NCBI GenBank assembly: GCA_964549765.1
Contig: CAZJWR010000029.1
Span: 1-44,016, forward strand
Reading direction: 5' to 3'
DNA length: 44,016 nucleotides
Origin: CAZJWR01 sp964549765
Lineage (GTDB): Bacteria; Zixibacteria; MSB-5A5; GN15; JAAZOE01
Notes under the pieces: model-generated
The model's database searches: none
Told to the model about the DNA's origin: nothing
What the model saw: the letters and a program-made list of their open reading frames with translations, nothing else
Shown: positions 15,777-24,670 of the stretch, piece after piece
Layout of the letters: each line of letters starts with the position of its first letter
Numbering within the stretch: the first letter of the stretch is position 1
Made by a program: the position numbers and the translations under genes

Positions 15777-17525
15777 TTATCCGCTCCTTCGCTTTGTCAT
15801 AAGATACGCGGGCAAACGGGATCGGATAAGTTCGTGTTGTTCGAAATTCTCCCTGCGGTCGCCGGATATTTCGATCAAGGCGGACCGGCCGGCAGAGCGG
15901 ACTTTATGATAATCGGCCGCGAAATCATCGGGCATTGCCGGATGATAATACGGCAAGCCGAACAGTTCAGCCGCCTTGCCAAAATGCAATCCGTGGGGCG
16001 TGGCGAAGAATTTTTCGAAATGATGGGTCGCGTTCGCGACCGGCAGGAAATGAAATATCCCGCCGCCGTCGTTGTTGACGAGGATGATGATCACCGGGGG
16101 CGCCGACTTGGCCGCTATCGCCAGCGAGTTGAGATCGTGCAGGAAGGCGACGTCGCCGATGATCAACGTGGTCGGTTTTCCGATTCCCCGGGCGAATCCG
16201 CAGGCCGATGCGATCGTGCCGTCGATGCCGCTGGCGCCGCGATTGGCTCCGGTGGCGACATTGTGAGAAGACGAGGCAAAAAACGTATCGGCGTCGCGCA
16301 CGGGCATGCTGTTCGACAAATATAAGGCCTCCCCTTCTTCAATGAGACTACTCATCATGAAGGGCAGCGAACATTCGGTGAGTTTTCCGATGACGAAATA
16401 TCCGTGCAGAAAACGCGAGGTATGTTCGTCGATAGTTCGCCACGTCTGATGGTATTCGCTGGCGGCTGAATCCTTCAATTCGGGCAACAGTCGGCGTATA
16501 ATATCATCCGGTGGTCCGACAATGCGGTGGGTTTCCAGAAGGTCGGGATCGATGGTGCGGTTATGATCCTGAATCTTGATGTAATCGATCTCCCTATGTC
16601 GCGCCAGAAATTGATTAAGCCGCTTGGAGATCGGCAGACCGCCGAAGTGGATCACCAGGTCGGGCGCGAGATCATCGGCGAGTTCATCGATATCGAGATA
16701 CAAATCGTAATGCCGCAGGCGATGGACGCTCGGCACCACGACCAGATTTGCAAGCACATCGGTAATGACGCGAGCATGCAGCTTCTCCGACAATTCTGCG
16801 ATCTTCGCCGCCTGTCGCCAGGATGCCTCCGGCCCGACGATGATCAGGCACTTACGGCGTTCATTCATTGCGTGCGCCAGATAATCGATATCGTCATCCG
16901 AGACCGCGTGCGCCTTCGACGATGCGTCACCTTTGTGCTCGGTGTACCACTTATCCGAGCTCGCCTGCATCTTATGAAGGTCGAAGATTTGTTCGACGGG
17001 GGCCAGCGGTTCGCGAAATCGGCAATTGATATGGATCGGTGTGGCTTGTCCGGCATCGAGCGCGCGGCTGATCTTATCGAGCAGACTATATGGATCGGTC
17101 GTATCGTCGGGCGCGGGAATGGTGATACTGTCCGCGACGAACTTCCCGAAGATATTCTTCTGATCTATCACCTGATTGGCGCCGCAATTCTGCAATTCCT
17201 CAGGACGGTCGGCGGTCAGCAATATCAGCGGTAGCCGCGATTGGTACGCTTCAACCACGGCGGGCAAAAGATTCGCGACGGCCGTTCCCGATGTGCAGAT
17301 AACCGCTGCCGGCCGGCCGCAGGCGCGGGCGTACCCGACGGCGAAATATGCCGAGGCGCGTTCGTCGTGAACGATGTGTACGTCAATACCCGATCGGTTC
17401 GCCGCCGCCAGCGTCAGCGGTGTGGAGCGGGAACCGGGAGAGATGCAGAACAGGCCGACGCCGTATTCGACCAGTGCTCTGATGATTATATCGGAGACAA
17501 AGCTATTGATATTGGGCGGCTTCAC
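15777..17525 (-). CDS. menD: SEPHCHC synthase (ThDP-dependent)
   Basis: A thiamine-diphosphate enzyme of about 582 residues that adds 2-oxoglutarate-derived succinyl semialdehyde to isochorismate. The N-terminal block ISPGSRSTPLTLAA and the ThDP/Mg motif IGDVAFLHDLNSL...LVNNDGGGIF near residues 445-480 are typical. I choose the GTG at 17525 (VKPPNINSF), which overlaps the menF stop in GTGA; the ATG at 17585 would add 20 residues that are menF read out of frame. It is followed without gap by menH. Confidence 0.94.
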   Translation of the reverse strand: MKPPNINSFVSDIIIRALVEYGVGLFCISPGSRSTPLTLAAANRSGIDVHIVHDERASAYFAVGYARACGRPAAVICTSGTAVANLLPAVVEAYQSRLPLILLTADRPEELQNCGANQVIDQKNIFGKFVADSITIPAPDDTTDPYSLLDKISRALDAGQATPIHINCRFREPLAPVEQIFDLHKMQASSDKWYTEHKGDASSKAHAVSDDDIDYLAHAMNERRKCLIIVGPEASWRQAAKIAELSEKLHARVITDVLANLVVVPSVHRLRHYDLYLDIDELADDLAPDLVIHFGGLPISKRLNQFLARHREIDYIKIQDHNRTIDPDLLETHRIVGPPDDIIRRLLPELKDSAASEYHQTWRTIDEHTSRFLHGYFVIGKLTECSLPFMMSSLIEEGEALYLSNSMPVRDADTFFASSSHNVATGANRGASGIDGTIASACGFARGIGKPTTLIIGDVAFLHDLNSLAIAAKSAPPVIIILVNNDGGGIFHFLPVANATHHFEKFFATPHGLHFGKAAELFGLPYYHPAMPDDFAADYHKVRSAGRSALIEISGDRRENFEQHELIRSRLPAYLMTKRRSG

Positions 17526-18895
17526 GAAAGCGCCTTTTCCGAAAGCAGCGGCCGCAGGATGTCTTTGCTTTCGATCTCTTCCCATTCTACATCCGGATCC
17601 GACCCGCGCACAATTCCCGCCCCGGTAAATACTGAAATCAGGTTGTCGTGCATGACCGCCGATCTGATGCCGACGGCAAATTCGGCGCGATCATCGTCGA
17701 TCATCCCGATGGCCCCCGCGTACCATCCGCGGGTGAATGGCTCCATTTGCGATATCATCGCCATCGCGCGCTCGCGCGGAACGCCTGCCACGGCCGGGGT
17801 GGGATGAAGCCTCTTAACAATCTTCGCGTCGTCCGCGTCCGGTTTCAATCGTCCCGTGACGGTCGACGCGATGTGCTGGATGCGATCGAGCTTGAGCGCC
17901 CGAGGCCCGTCGATAGTCGGCTCGCCGTCACACAACGTCGTTATATCAGCCAGAACGGCCTCGGAAACGAATCGATGCTCGCGGCTGAGCTTGTCGTCGT
18001 TCAGAAGCTTCTTCTCCAGAACGGCATCTTCATCGGGCGTCGATCCCCGGGGCATCGTCGACGAAACGGCATCGACCGAAATGCGACTCCCTTCGCGGAG
18101 ATAAAGTCTTTCCGGCGTCACCGAAATAAAGGCCACATCCGGACGCGGCTGATGAAGGATCGAATAGCAAGATTGATTGCGCTCACGCAACAGCATCAGG
18201 AGAACTACGGGATCAATGCGTTCCCCAAAACGATAATCCAAACGTCGGGCGAGGACGATCTTTTCAATTTCGGCCCGCTTTATGGCCGCCAGAGCATTGA
18301 CGATATTTTTACGCCAGCCGTCCCGATCGGGGAACGCGCGTGTTGCCGTTATCGACGGCAGTGAGAAGGGCATTCCCAAAATGCTTATCTGTTTCGTTTC
18401 CTCAATTTCCGATTCGACCGTGTCGAGAATATGATCCCCATCCGTATCGGGCAGGACACTGATTGAAATGTGGAATGAATACTGATCGTTCTTCCGGACG
18501 ACCATCCTCGCCGGCACTCGGCAGATATCGCCGGGAAAAAACGGCTGAACTTCGTCGTAGGGTTCGGCGAGATTGAATCGCCGGGCACAAAACATCGGCG
18601 GGCGGAAATTCGGGTATTTTTCCTGCACCTTTCGCACGTGGTCGAGCGAGGAAGCGGCGCTCCCACCGGGAATCGACAATCCATCGCCGATGCCCCCGAC
18701 CTCGATCTTACCGTCACGGCTGCGCCAATACCATAGTGTTTTCCTGGGGCACGCGGTCAGCCAGCCGGGGACATCGACCGGATCGATGTCGACCGACGCC
18801 GCGAACGGCAGCACGCGGCTGCTCTCTTTCGCCCGGCTTATGACCGACGAAATTTCATCGGTAAGGCGTCTCTTGTCGCTTTCGCTGAGAGGCAT
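17522..18895 (-). CDS. menF: Isochorismate synthase
   Basis: A chorismate-utilising enzyme of 457 residues that converts chorismate to isochorismate, the first committed step of menaquinone synthesis. The catalytic region shows KIVLARRLDYRFG, ERLYLREG, the SSTMPRG loop and HPTPAVAGVPRE near residues 365-376, a set typical of MenF/EntC/PabB; the GWYAGAIG block follows. Context favours MenF over salicylate or anthranilate branches. It sits 12 bases after the DAHP synthase and overlaps menD by four bases. Confidence 0.92.
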   Translation of the reverse strand: MPLSESDKRRLTDEISSVISRAKESSRVLPFAASVDIDPVDVPGWLTACPRKTLWYWRSRDGKIEVGGIGDGLSIPGGSAASSLDHVRKVQEKYPNFRPPMFCARRFNLAEPYDEVQPFFPGDICRVPARMVVRKNDQYSFHISISVLPDTDGDHILDTVESEIEETKQISILGMPFSLPSITATRAFPDRDGWRKNIVNALAAIKRAEIEKIVLARRLDYRFGERIDPVVLLMLLRERNQSCYSILHQPRPDVAFISVTPERLYLREGSRISVDAVSSTMPRGSTPDEDAVLEKKLLNDDKLSREHRFVSEAVLADITTLCDGEPTIDGPRALKLDRIQHIASTVTGRLKPDADDAKIVKRLHPTPAVAGVPRERAMAMISQMEPFTRGWYAGAIGMIDDDRAEFAVGIRSAVMHDNLISVFTGAGIVRGSDPDVEWEEIESKDILRPLLSEKALS

Positions 18896-18907
18896 GGCAC
18901 TATGGAG

Positions 18908-19900
18908 TTACAGATGAAACGACGGGCCGCCCTGAGAATCCGATCTATTCAACAGACCCATCTGCGTGATTTCTTCGAATACGCGGCGAAAACCATCCAG
19001 CGTCATCGATTGCCGCCCGTCGGAAAGCGCGACGTCAGGATGGGGGTGCACTTCGACCATGATTCCATCGGCCCCCGCCGCCAGCGCGGCCTTGATAAGC
19101 GGCGGCACTTGATCGCGGTCCCCGGCAGCATGGGAGGCGTCGGCGATTACGGGCAGGCCGCTGAGTTGCCGGGCGATCGGAATGGCCTGAATGTCGAGGG
19201 TGAATCGCGTGCGCGGTTCGAAAGTGCGGATGCCTCGTTCGCACAGGATCACCCGCTCATTGCCGCCGCGCCGGATATAATTCGCAGCGTGGACCCATTC
19301 ATCGATCGTCGCCGCCATGCCGCGTTTCAACAATATCGGCTTATCCACCGCCCCCAGGGCCGTCAGGAGCGAATAATTGAACATATTGCGCGAACCGACC
19401 TGGATTACGTCGGCATATTGGCCGACGTCGTCCAACTGCGATCGATCCATCAGTTCCGTGACGACCTTCATATGGTAGCGGGCGGCCGTCGATGCAATCA
19501 ACTTGAGGCCGGTCTTGCCCAGACCCTGGAACGAACTGCTCTGCGTGCGCGGTTTGAAGGCGCCGCCGCGAAGATACCGGATGCCGAGGTCGCAAAGGAA
19601 TCGGGCAATTTCGTCGATCTGCTCCTCCGATTCGACCGAGCACGGCCCGGCGATAATCACCTTATGGCCGGTCGTTTCGGCATTTTGTTTTTCTCGTGAT
19701 TCGCCGGTCTTCTTCAGAGTCAGTTTGCCGGTGCGGCCCGATACTTGATCCAGCTTTTGCCGCAGGCTGTCGTTGATATGTCCGAACACGCGGACGACTA
19801 TTTTGTCCCGCTCGATGGTTTCATAATCGAGCTTCAGATCGTCCAGCACAGTCAGAAAGTCGCGGTATCTCACGTCACTATGTTCAAAGCTATATATCAT
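18908..19900 (-). CDS. aroF: 3-Deoxy-7-phosphoheptulonate (DAHP) synthase
   Basis: This 330-residue enzyme makes DAHP from phosphoenolpyruvate and erythrose 4-phosphate, the entry to the shikimate pathway. The N-terminal 75 residues form a small ferredoxin-like regulatory domain as in the Thermotoga/Bacillus-type enzymes; the core has AGPCSVES (about 91-98), GGAFKPRTQSSSFQGLG and the C-terminal metal-binding DASHAAGDR and VEVHPHPDVALSDG. It heads the men operon, 12 bases before menF, so its product stream is probably tied to quinone synthesis. Whether another DAHP synthase exists elsewhere in the genome is unknown. Confidence 0.93.
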   Translation of the reverse strand: MIYSFEHSDVRYRDFLTVLDDLKLDYETIERDKIVVRVFGHINDSLRQKLDQVSGRTGKLTLKKTGESREKQNAETTGHKVIIAGPCSVESEEQIDEIARFLCDLGIRYLRGGAFKPRTQSSSFQGLGKTGLKLIASTAARYHMKVVTELMDRSQLDDVGQYADVIQVGSRNMFNYSLLTALGAVDKPILLKRGMAATIDEWVHAANYIRRGGNERVILCERGIRTFEPRTRFTLDIQAIPIARQLSGLPVIADASHAAGDRDQVPPLIKAALAAGADGIMVEVHPHPDVALSDGRQSMTLDGFRRVFEEITQMGLLNRSDSQGGPSFHL

Positions 19901-19944
19901 CGTCTGAGTCTTGGTATGGCCTTTTCATTTCCTACAATGCCGCC

Positions 19945-19972
19945 AATATACGGTTTTGTCCGCCAAAATCAA
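19945..19972 (-). promoter_or_regulatory. Probable promoter of the aroF-men operon
   Basis: On the minus strand TTGATT (19972-19967), 16 bases, then TATATT (19950-19945). The start of transcription would be near 19938, about 38 bases above aroF. The -10 matches other promoters in the window. Confidence 0.55.
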
Positions 19973-20057
19973 GTCAATAGGCGACCGGCTACGGTGCTGT
20001 CGAATTTAATACGGAATAAAGTTGTCATGGGAATAAGAGTCGAAAAATAAATCTTCA

Positions 20058-20645
20058 CTACTCAGTCAATTTCACGCCAATATCGAAAGCCTTTTCCAAT
20101 AAATCCGGTGATTCAGCCACAGATCCTTTTCGGGAGCCGGCATGGGCGTAAGTGATCAGCCCGACCGATTCGACATTGGCCCAGACATAGAAGCCGCCAA
20201 TCACGCGGCGGGCGTATTCGTATTTTTCCCGCTCGCCGCCCACGAGGACCATCGCCCCCCGACGCCATTTTTCGATACGCTTAATGAATCCCGACTCGCC
20301 TTCCGGAATGAACGCCCGGAAGCAGTTGCAGCGATCAATAAACAGCTTGGTCTGCGCCGATACCGAATCGAAATAGATCGGCGACCCGATCACGATGGCA
20401 TCGCACCAATCGAATTTTTCATAGATCAGATCCATGCCGTCGTTGAAAAAGCAATAGCCGTCTTCGGGCGATTGTCCGCAGGCCTGGCAGGGCATGATGT
20501 CGAGTTCGTTCAGGAAAATATATTCGGTCGCCGCGCCTTTCGACTCGGCGCCGCGCAGGATTTCCTTTACCAGAAGCTCGGTCGAACTTCCGATCACCGG
20601 CGAGCCGCTGATTCCCAGCACGTTTTTGAGCAGCGCATCACTCAC
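20058..20645 (-). CDS. NADPH-dependent FMN reductase / iron-sulfur flavoprotein-like protein
   Basis: A flavodoxin-fold protein of 195 residues. The FMN phosphate loop GISGSPVIGSSTELL opens the protein (about 10-24), followed by a cysteine cluster CQACGQSPEDGYC (C-x2-C-x8-C, about 54-66) reminiscent of iron-sulfur flavoproteins, and the flavin-contact segment IGSPIYFDSVSAQTK. It may reduce flavin or carry electrons; partner and substrate are unknown. I start at GTG 20645, inside the end of the ABC-F gene (GTGAGTGA overlap). The longer frame from 20810 would add 55 residues that are the ABC-F gene read out of frame. Confidence 0.82.
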   Translation of the reverse strand: MSDALLKNVLGISGSPVIGSSTELLVKEILRGAESKGAATEYIFLNELDIMPCQACGQSPEDGYCFFNDGMDLIYEKFDWCDAIVIGSPIYFDSVSAQTKLFIDRCNCFRAFIPEGESGFIKRIEKWRRGAMVLVGGEREKYEYARRVIGGFYVWANVESVGLITYAHAGSRKGSVAESPDLLEKAFDIGVKLTE

Positions 20646-22530
20646 CGGGCGGCTCCTTTTCGAGTTCTTCCTTCTCCATATACAGGCTGAGGATTCGATC
20701 TTCGAGCGCCTTGCGTTCGTCGCGGATGGCCGCCAGCCGTTCCCAGTCGCTGCCGTCGGCGGCCATTTCTTCTTTCTCGAGCTCATTCCAGCGCTGTTCG
20801 GATTGGGCAATGCTGTCGGTCAATGACTGTAGTTTCTTCTTGTATCGCGATTTCTGCCGCGATTTTTCCTTGAATTCCTCGTACGACGCCCGCTTTTCCT
20901 CGGCATTATCGACCTGTTTGGTGCACGCGGCCTGACGGTTTTCCTTTTGTTCCAAATATTCACTGTAGTTGCCGAGATAGCGGAAAAACGAACCATTTTC
21001 AATTTCGAATACTTTATTGACGACATGATCGAGGAAATCTCGGTCATGGCTGACGATAAGAATCGTGCCGTTGTAATCGGCAAGGCCTTCTTCGAGCGCC
21101 TCGATCGATTCGATATCCAGATGATTGGTCGGCTCGTCGAAAATCATCAGGTTGGCCGGACGATAGAGGATTTTCGCCAGCGACAATTTGGTCTTTTCCC
21201 CGCCGGAAAGAGACGCCACTCTTTTGAAAACATCCTCCCCGCTGAATCCGAACCGCGCCAGAAACGAACGCAGCCGCCCCGATTCGGCCAGCGGATCGAC
21301 CTCCCACAATTCCGATATGACATCGCCGTCGAGATTGATATTGGACAACTCCTGATCGAAATACGCCATCTCGACGTTGTGTCCGACGGTGATATCGCCC
21401 GCTATCGGCTCCAAGAAACCGCCGAGCGTCTTTAAGAGCGTCGTCTTGCCGCAACCGTTGGGGCCGATCAGCCCGATCCGGTCGCCACGCGTCTGCTCGA
21501 ATGAGACGTCTTCGACCAGAGGCACTTCTTCGTAGCCGATGGTCAGATCGTCGACTTTGAGCACCTGCCGGAACGAACGTCCGCCGTCCTTGATATGAAA
21601 CGTCGGGCGATCCAGTTCGCGGCGCGGTCGTTCGAACCGTTGCATGCGGGCAAGATATTTCTGCCGCGATTGCGCCTGCTTGGTTTTCTGACCGGCGATA
21701 TTGCGCCGGATATAATCCTCGATCCGCGCAATTTCCTCGGCCTGGTGGCGGTATTGATGTTCGGCCAATTCGAGACGTTTGTCACGCTCGGCGAGAAATT
21801 CGTTGTACCGGCAATGAAACAGGTCGAGCTTCCCCAGCGAAAGCTGCGCGATTTTGTCGACCGTGTTCTGGAGAAAACGACGGTCGTGCGATATGATCAT
21901 GAACGCCTTGCGCGACGCCGCTATATGGCTCTCCAGCCAGATGGTGGCATTGATGTCGAGATGATTGGTCGGCTCGTCAAGGAGCAGCAGGTCGAATTCG
22001 CCTACCAGCGCCGCCGCCAGTTGCGCCCGGTTGCGTTCGCCGCCCGACAGGGACGCCAGGGGACGATTGATCTGTCCCCGCGAAAACCCCATCCCCTCCA
22101 GCACCAGCTTGATTTCGACTTCCATGCGATAGCCGCCGAGTTCCTCATACTTTCGGCTGAGCACATGGTACTCGTTGACGATTTCATCGGGCGGACGGTC
22201 CGAGGTCAGGGTTGGTTCAAGACGTGCAAGCTGCAGACGGATATCGTTCAATTCCGGTTGGGAGCGAAAGCAGAAATCATACAGCGACGATTCCAGATGG
22301 CCGTTGAGTTCCTGCACGACGCCGCCGATGCGCAGGCCTTTTTTCCGATCGACCGAGCCGCTATCCGGTCGCATCGCGCCGGACACGATATTGAACAAGG
22401 TGGTTTTGCCGGCCCCGTTGCGGCCGACAAGGCCGATTTTATCACCGTCCTGAACCGCCAGCGTGACGCCGGCGAGCACTATCTGATCGTCGAAATTCTT
22501 GCAGATATTTGACAGCGAAACCAGCAACAT
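20638..22530 (-). CDS. ABC-F family ATPase
   Basis: A soluble protein of about 630 residues with two ABC ATPase domains and no membrane segments. Walker A motifs are GRNGAGKTT (about 37-45) and GPNGCGKTT (about 360-368); both signature motifs read LSGGE. The linker between the domains is Arg/Lys-rich and helical, and the C-terminus has a coiled-coil tail (about 520-625), a layout like the Uup/YdiF-type translation factors that act at the ribosomal E site. Start at ATG 22530 (MLLVSLSNI), two bases below the stop of the VWA gene; upstream in-frame sequence is the other gene out of frame. Exact subfamily is not decided. Confidence 0.9.
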   Translation of the reverse strand: MLLVSLSNICKNFDDQIVLAGVTLAVQDGDKIGLVGRNGAGKTTLFNIVSGAMRPDSGSVDRKKGLRIGGVVQELNGHLESSLYDFCFRSQPELNDIRLQLARLEPTLTSDRPPDEIVNEYHVLSRKYEELGGYRMEVEIKLVLEGMGFSRGQINRPLASLSGGERNRAQLAAALVGEFDLLLLDEPTNHLDINATIWLESHIAASRKAFMIISHDRRFLQNTVDKIAQLSLGKLDLFHCRYNEFLAERDKRLELAEHQYRHQAEEIARIEDYIRRNIAGQKTKQAQSRQKYLARMQRFERPRRELDRPTFHIKDGGRSFRQVLKVDDLTIGYEEVPLVEDVSFEQTRGDRIGLIGPNGCGKTTLLKTLGGFLEPIAGDITVGHNVEMAYFDQELSNINLDGDVISELWEVDPLAESGRLRSFLARFGFSGEDVFKRVASLSGGEKTKLSLAKILYRPANLMIFDEPTNHLDIESIEALEEGLADYNGTILIVSHDRDFLDHVVNKVFEIENGSFFRYLGNYSEYLEQKENRQAACTKQVDNAEEKRASYEEFKEKSRQKSRYKKKLQSLTDSIAQSEQRWNELEKEEMAADGSDWERLAAIRDERKALEDRILSLYMEKEELEKEPPGE

Positions 22531-22532
22531 GG

Positions 22533-24623
22533 CTATTCGTCGGAGGGAAGTGGGGCGCCGCGGTCGCGGGCAACGATCATTTCCAGCGCCAGGAGCAGCA
22601 GCGCCGCCAGCAGAAAATACTGCCACAATTCGCGGCCGAATCGCTTGGTCGAGATAAATCGGGCCAGATTGGCCGTATACGGGACTTCTTCGGCGTCGTT
22701 CAGACGGTTCGTCAATTCATCCCAATCGGTGCGATACAGATCGCCCTCGGCGGGATCGATATTGACGGCAAAGCGGTCGCTTTCGGTTTGATCGTTGAGT
22801 ATGGAATAGACGCCGCTTCGGTCGAGACGGTCGCAGTCGATCAAAATTTGGTCGCCCTGGTGGCGGCCGGTGAATATTTTTCGGCGGCCGTCCGGCATAA
22901 CCAGAATATACTCGTTGTTAACGTTGAAACTTCGCCGGAGCGAACGGGTCGGCGACGATCCGGTCAGGATATTCTCGGTATGCGACGAAAAATCCCGCGA
23001 CAGGTATTCGCAGCTCCGCACGACGAACGGCACGAAAAACGGGTGAATCGACATGTCGGTGACATCGGGTGCAACGTCGGCGTTGAGCAGCATCACCCGC
23101 CCGCGCCCGTAGGTCGCAACCGTTATGCCGGGGGAACCGTCGGAATATCGCGCCAGCACCTGTACGTTTTCGCCGCCGGAAACGACGCTTTTGCTGCGCG
23201 CATAAAATTTGAAACTCAATTTGACGCTGTCGCCGGCGTTTTGAAATACCGATAGAATCTGGTGTTCGAGATTAAAATCCGAAAGCACGTAATATCCGGC
23301 GTGAGAAATACGCTGGGGAAAGGTCGATGTCACTTCCACCCCGGTCAGATCGGCCAGGGATTTGTCATATTGAGCCGAATCGGCATCGCGGCCCAGATTG
23401 ACGAGGAGCCCTCCCCCCCGTTTGACGTAATCTTTTATCCGGGCGACGTCGCCCTCGGACAACGTCGCGTAATCGTTCAGGATAACGGCGTCATAGTCGG
23501 CCAGGTTTATCGACGAGAATGTCTTATACGGCGCCTGCTTGACCGACCAGTGCCGCCGAACGGTCTCATCCGGGGCCAGCGCCAACCGCATCAGGCGGGC
23601 GCTCATGTCGTCGTCTCCCACCAGAAGCACCGTGAATCGTTCGGGGATATAGAACGTGAAATAATGGACGTTGTCGGCCAGCAAATCATCGTCGGATAAG
23701 CTGACATATCCGGTGTGGTATCCGGGTTTATTGACCGCCGCCTCAAACTGCACAACCCCGCTCTCTCCGGTTTTCAAACTCAGCCCGTTCTGGGAAACGC
23801 GCTTGTCGTCGAGGTACAGCGACGCCAGCATCTCTTCGTCGTTCGGCCCCGACAATTTTTTGATTGTCGCCGATACGGTGAAATTGGTGCCGACTTCGAT
23901 CAACTGATTGCCCAGATCGACGTCGACGACGGCGCTGTTATCGGTTTCTTCGCTGGAAAGATCAACCAGGAATATTTTGCCGTCGAACTCTTTTGCGGCC
24001 TTATCGGGATCGAACGACGTTTCCTGAAAATCGCTGATGATATAGATTTCGCGGTTGAGGTTTTTCCGGTCGGCCAAAAGCGACACGGCGTCGTTGCAAC
24101 TCCGCATCAAATCGGCGCGGTCATCCGTCATATCGACGCGATTCACGAATTCCAGCGCCGCTGCCGGATTGCCGAAGGCGTTCTTGCCCTGAAGCCGCGA
24201 AAAATCGCCTGAAGTCGTGATCACGGCCGCTTCGTCGGATTGTTGCAGTTGATTGATAATGTCGCGGGCTTTTCTCCGCCCGAGATCGAACAGGCGTCCG
24301 TCCTTGACGGACAACCCCATCGAGGCGGAATTATCGAGCACGACCACGGCCGACACGGTGGCGTGCGATCCCAGATACCCGCCCCGGGTGGCCGGGCGGG
24401 CGAACGCCAGCACCACCGCCAGAATGATTAGAGTGCGAATGATCAGCAAAAGCAACTGTTTGATCTTGATGGCCCGCACCTGCCGCCGCTGCATGGCTTT
24501 CAGAAAAGCGATCGACGAAAATGGAACAATTTTCACTTTCCGCTTGGAAAACAGGTGCAGTAGAAAGGGAAACAGCGCGGCCGCGGCCGCCGCCATAACG
24601 GCGGTATTGAGAAAATTGAGCAT
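22533..24623 (-). CDS. BatA/VWA-domain membrane protein
   Basis: A 696-residue membrane-anchored protein. Residues 1-80 form the BatA N-terminal domain with two membrane helices (about 4-24 and 57-77) and the LHLFSKRKVK.VPFSS motif. A von Willebrand factor A domain follows, with the MIDAS motif DNSAS (97-101). The middle has a glutamine-amidotransferase-like segment (YDAVILNDYATLSEGDVARI), and a C-terminal helix LWQYFLLAALLLLALEMIVA ends the protein. Such proteins usually stand next to MoxR ATPases and DUF58 proteins, which are not in this window. Function in envelope stress or maturation is an inference from family. Confidence 0.85.
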   Translation of the reverse strand: MLNFLNTAVMAAAAAALFPFLLHLFSKRKVKIVPFSSIAFLKAMQRRQVRAIKIKQLLLLIIRTLIILAVVLAFARPATRGGYLGSHATVSAVVVLDNSASMGLSVKDGRLFDLGRRKARDIINQLQQSDEAAVITTSGDFSRLQGKNAFGNPAAALEFVNRVDMTDDRADLMRSCNDAVSLLADRKNLNREIYIISDFQETSFDPDKAAKEFDGKIFLVDLSSEETDNSAVVDVDLGNQLIEVGTNFTVSATIKKLSGPNDEEMLASLYLDDKRVSQNGLSLKTGESGVVQFEAAVNKPGYHTGYVSLSDDDLLADNVHYFTFYIPERFTVLLVGDDDMSARLMRLALAPDETVRRHWSVKQAPYKTFSSINLADYDAVILNDYATLSEGDVARIKDYVKRGGGLLVNLGRDADSAQYDKSLADLTGVEVTSTFPQRISHAGYYVLSDFNLEHQILSVFQNAGDSVKLSFKFYARSKSVVSGGENVQVLARYSDGSPGITVATYGRGRVMLLNADVAPDVTDMSIHPFFVPFVVRSCEYLSRDFSSHTENILTGSSPTRSLRRSFNVNNEYILVMPDGRRKIFTGRHQGDQILIDCDRLDRSGVYSILNDQTESDRFAVNIDPAEGDLYRTDWDELTNRLNDAEEVPYTANLARFISTKRFGRELWQYFLLAALLLLALEMIVARDRGAPLPSDE

Positions 24624-24670
24624 GGTCTGACTACTTCTCGGTTACATCCCGTTGCATCATACTCCGCATA

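Noticed and set aside
17526..17585. N-terminal extension of menD starting at ATG 17585
   Set aside because: The added 20 residues are menF in another frame; the GTG at 17525 overlaps the menF stop and gives the usual MenD start.
20646..20810. N-terminal extension of the flavin reductase
   Set aside because: The extra 55 residues are Arg/Lys-rich readings of the ABC-F gene; the flavodoxin fold begins just after GTG 20645.
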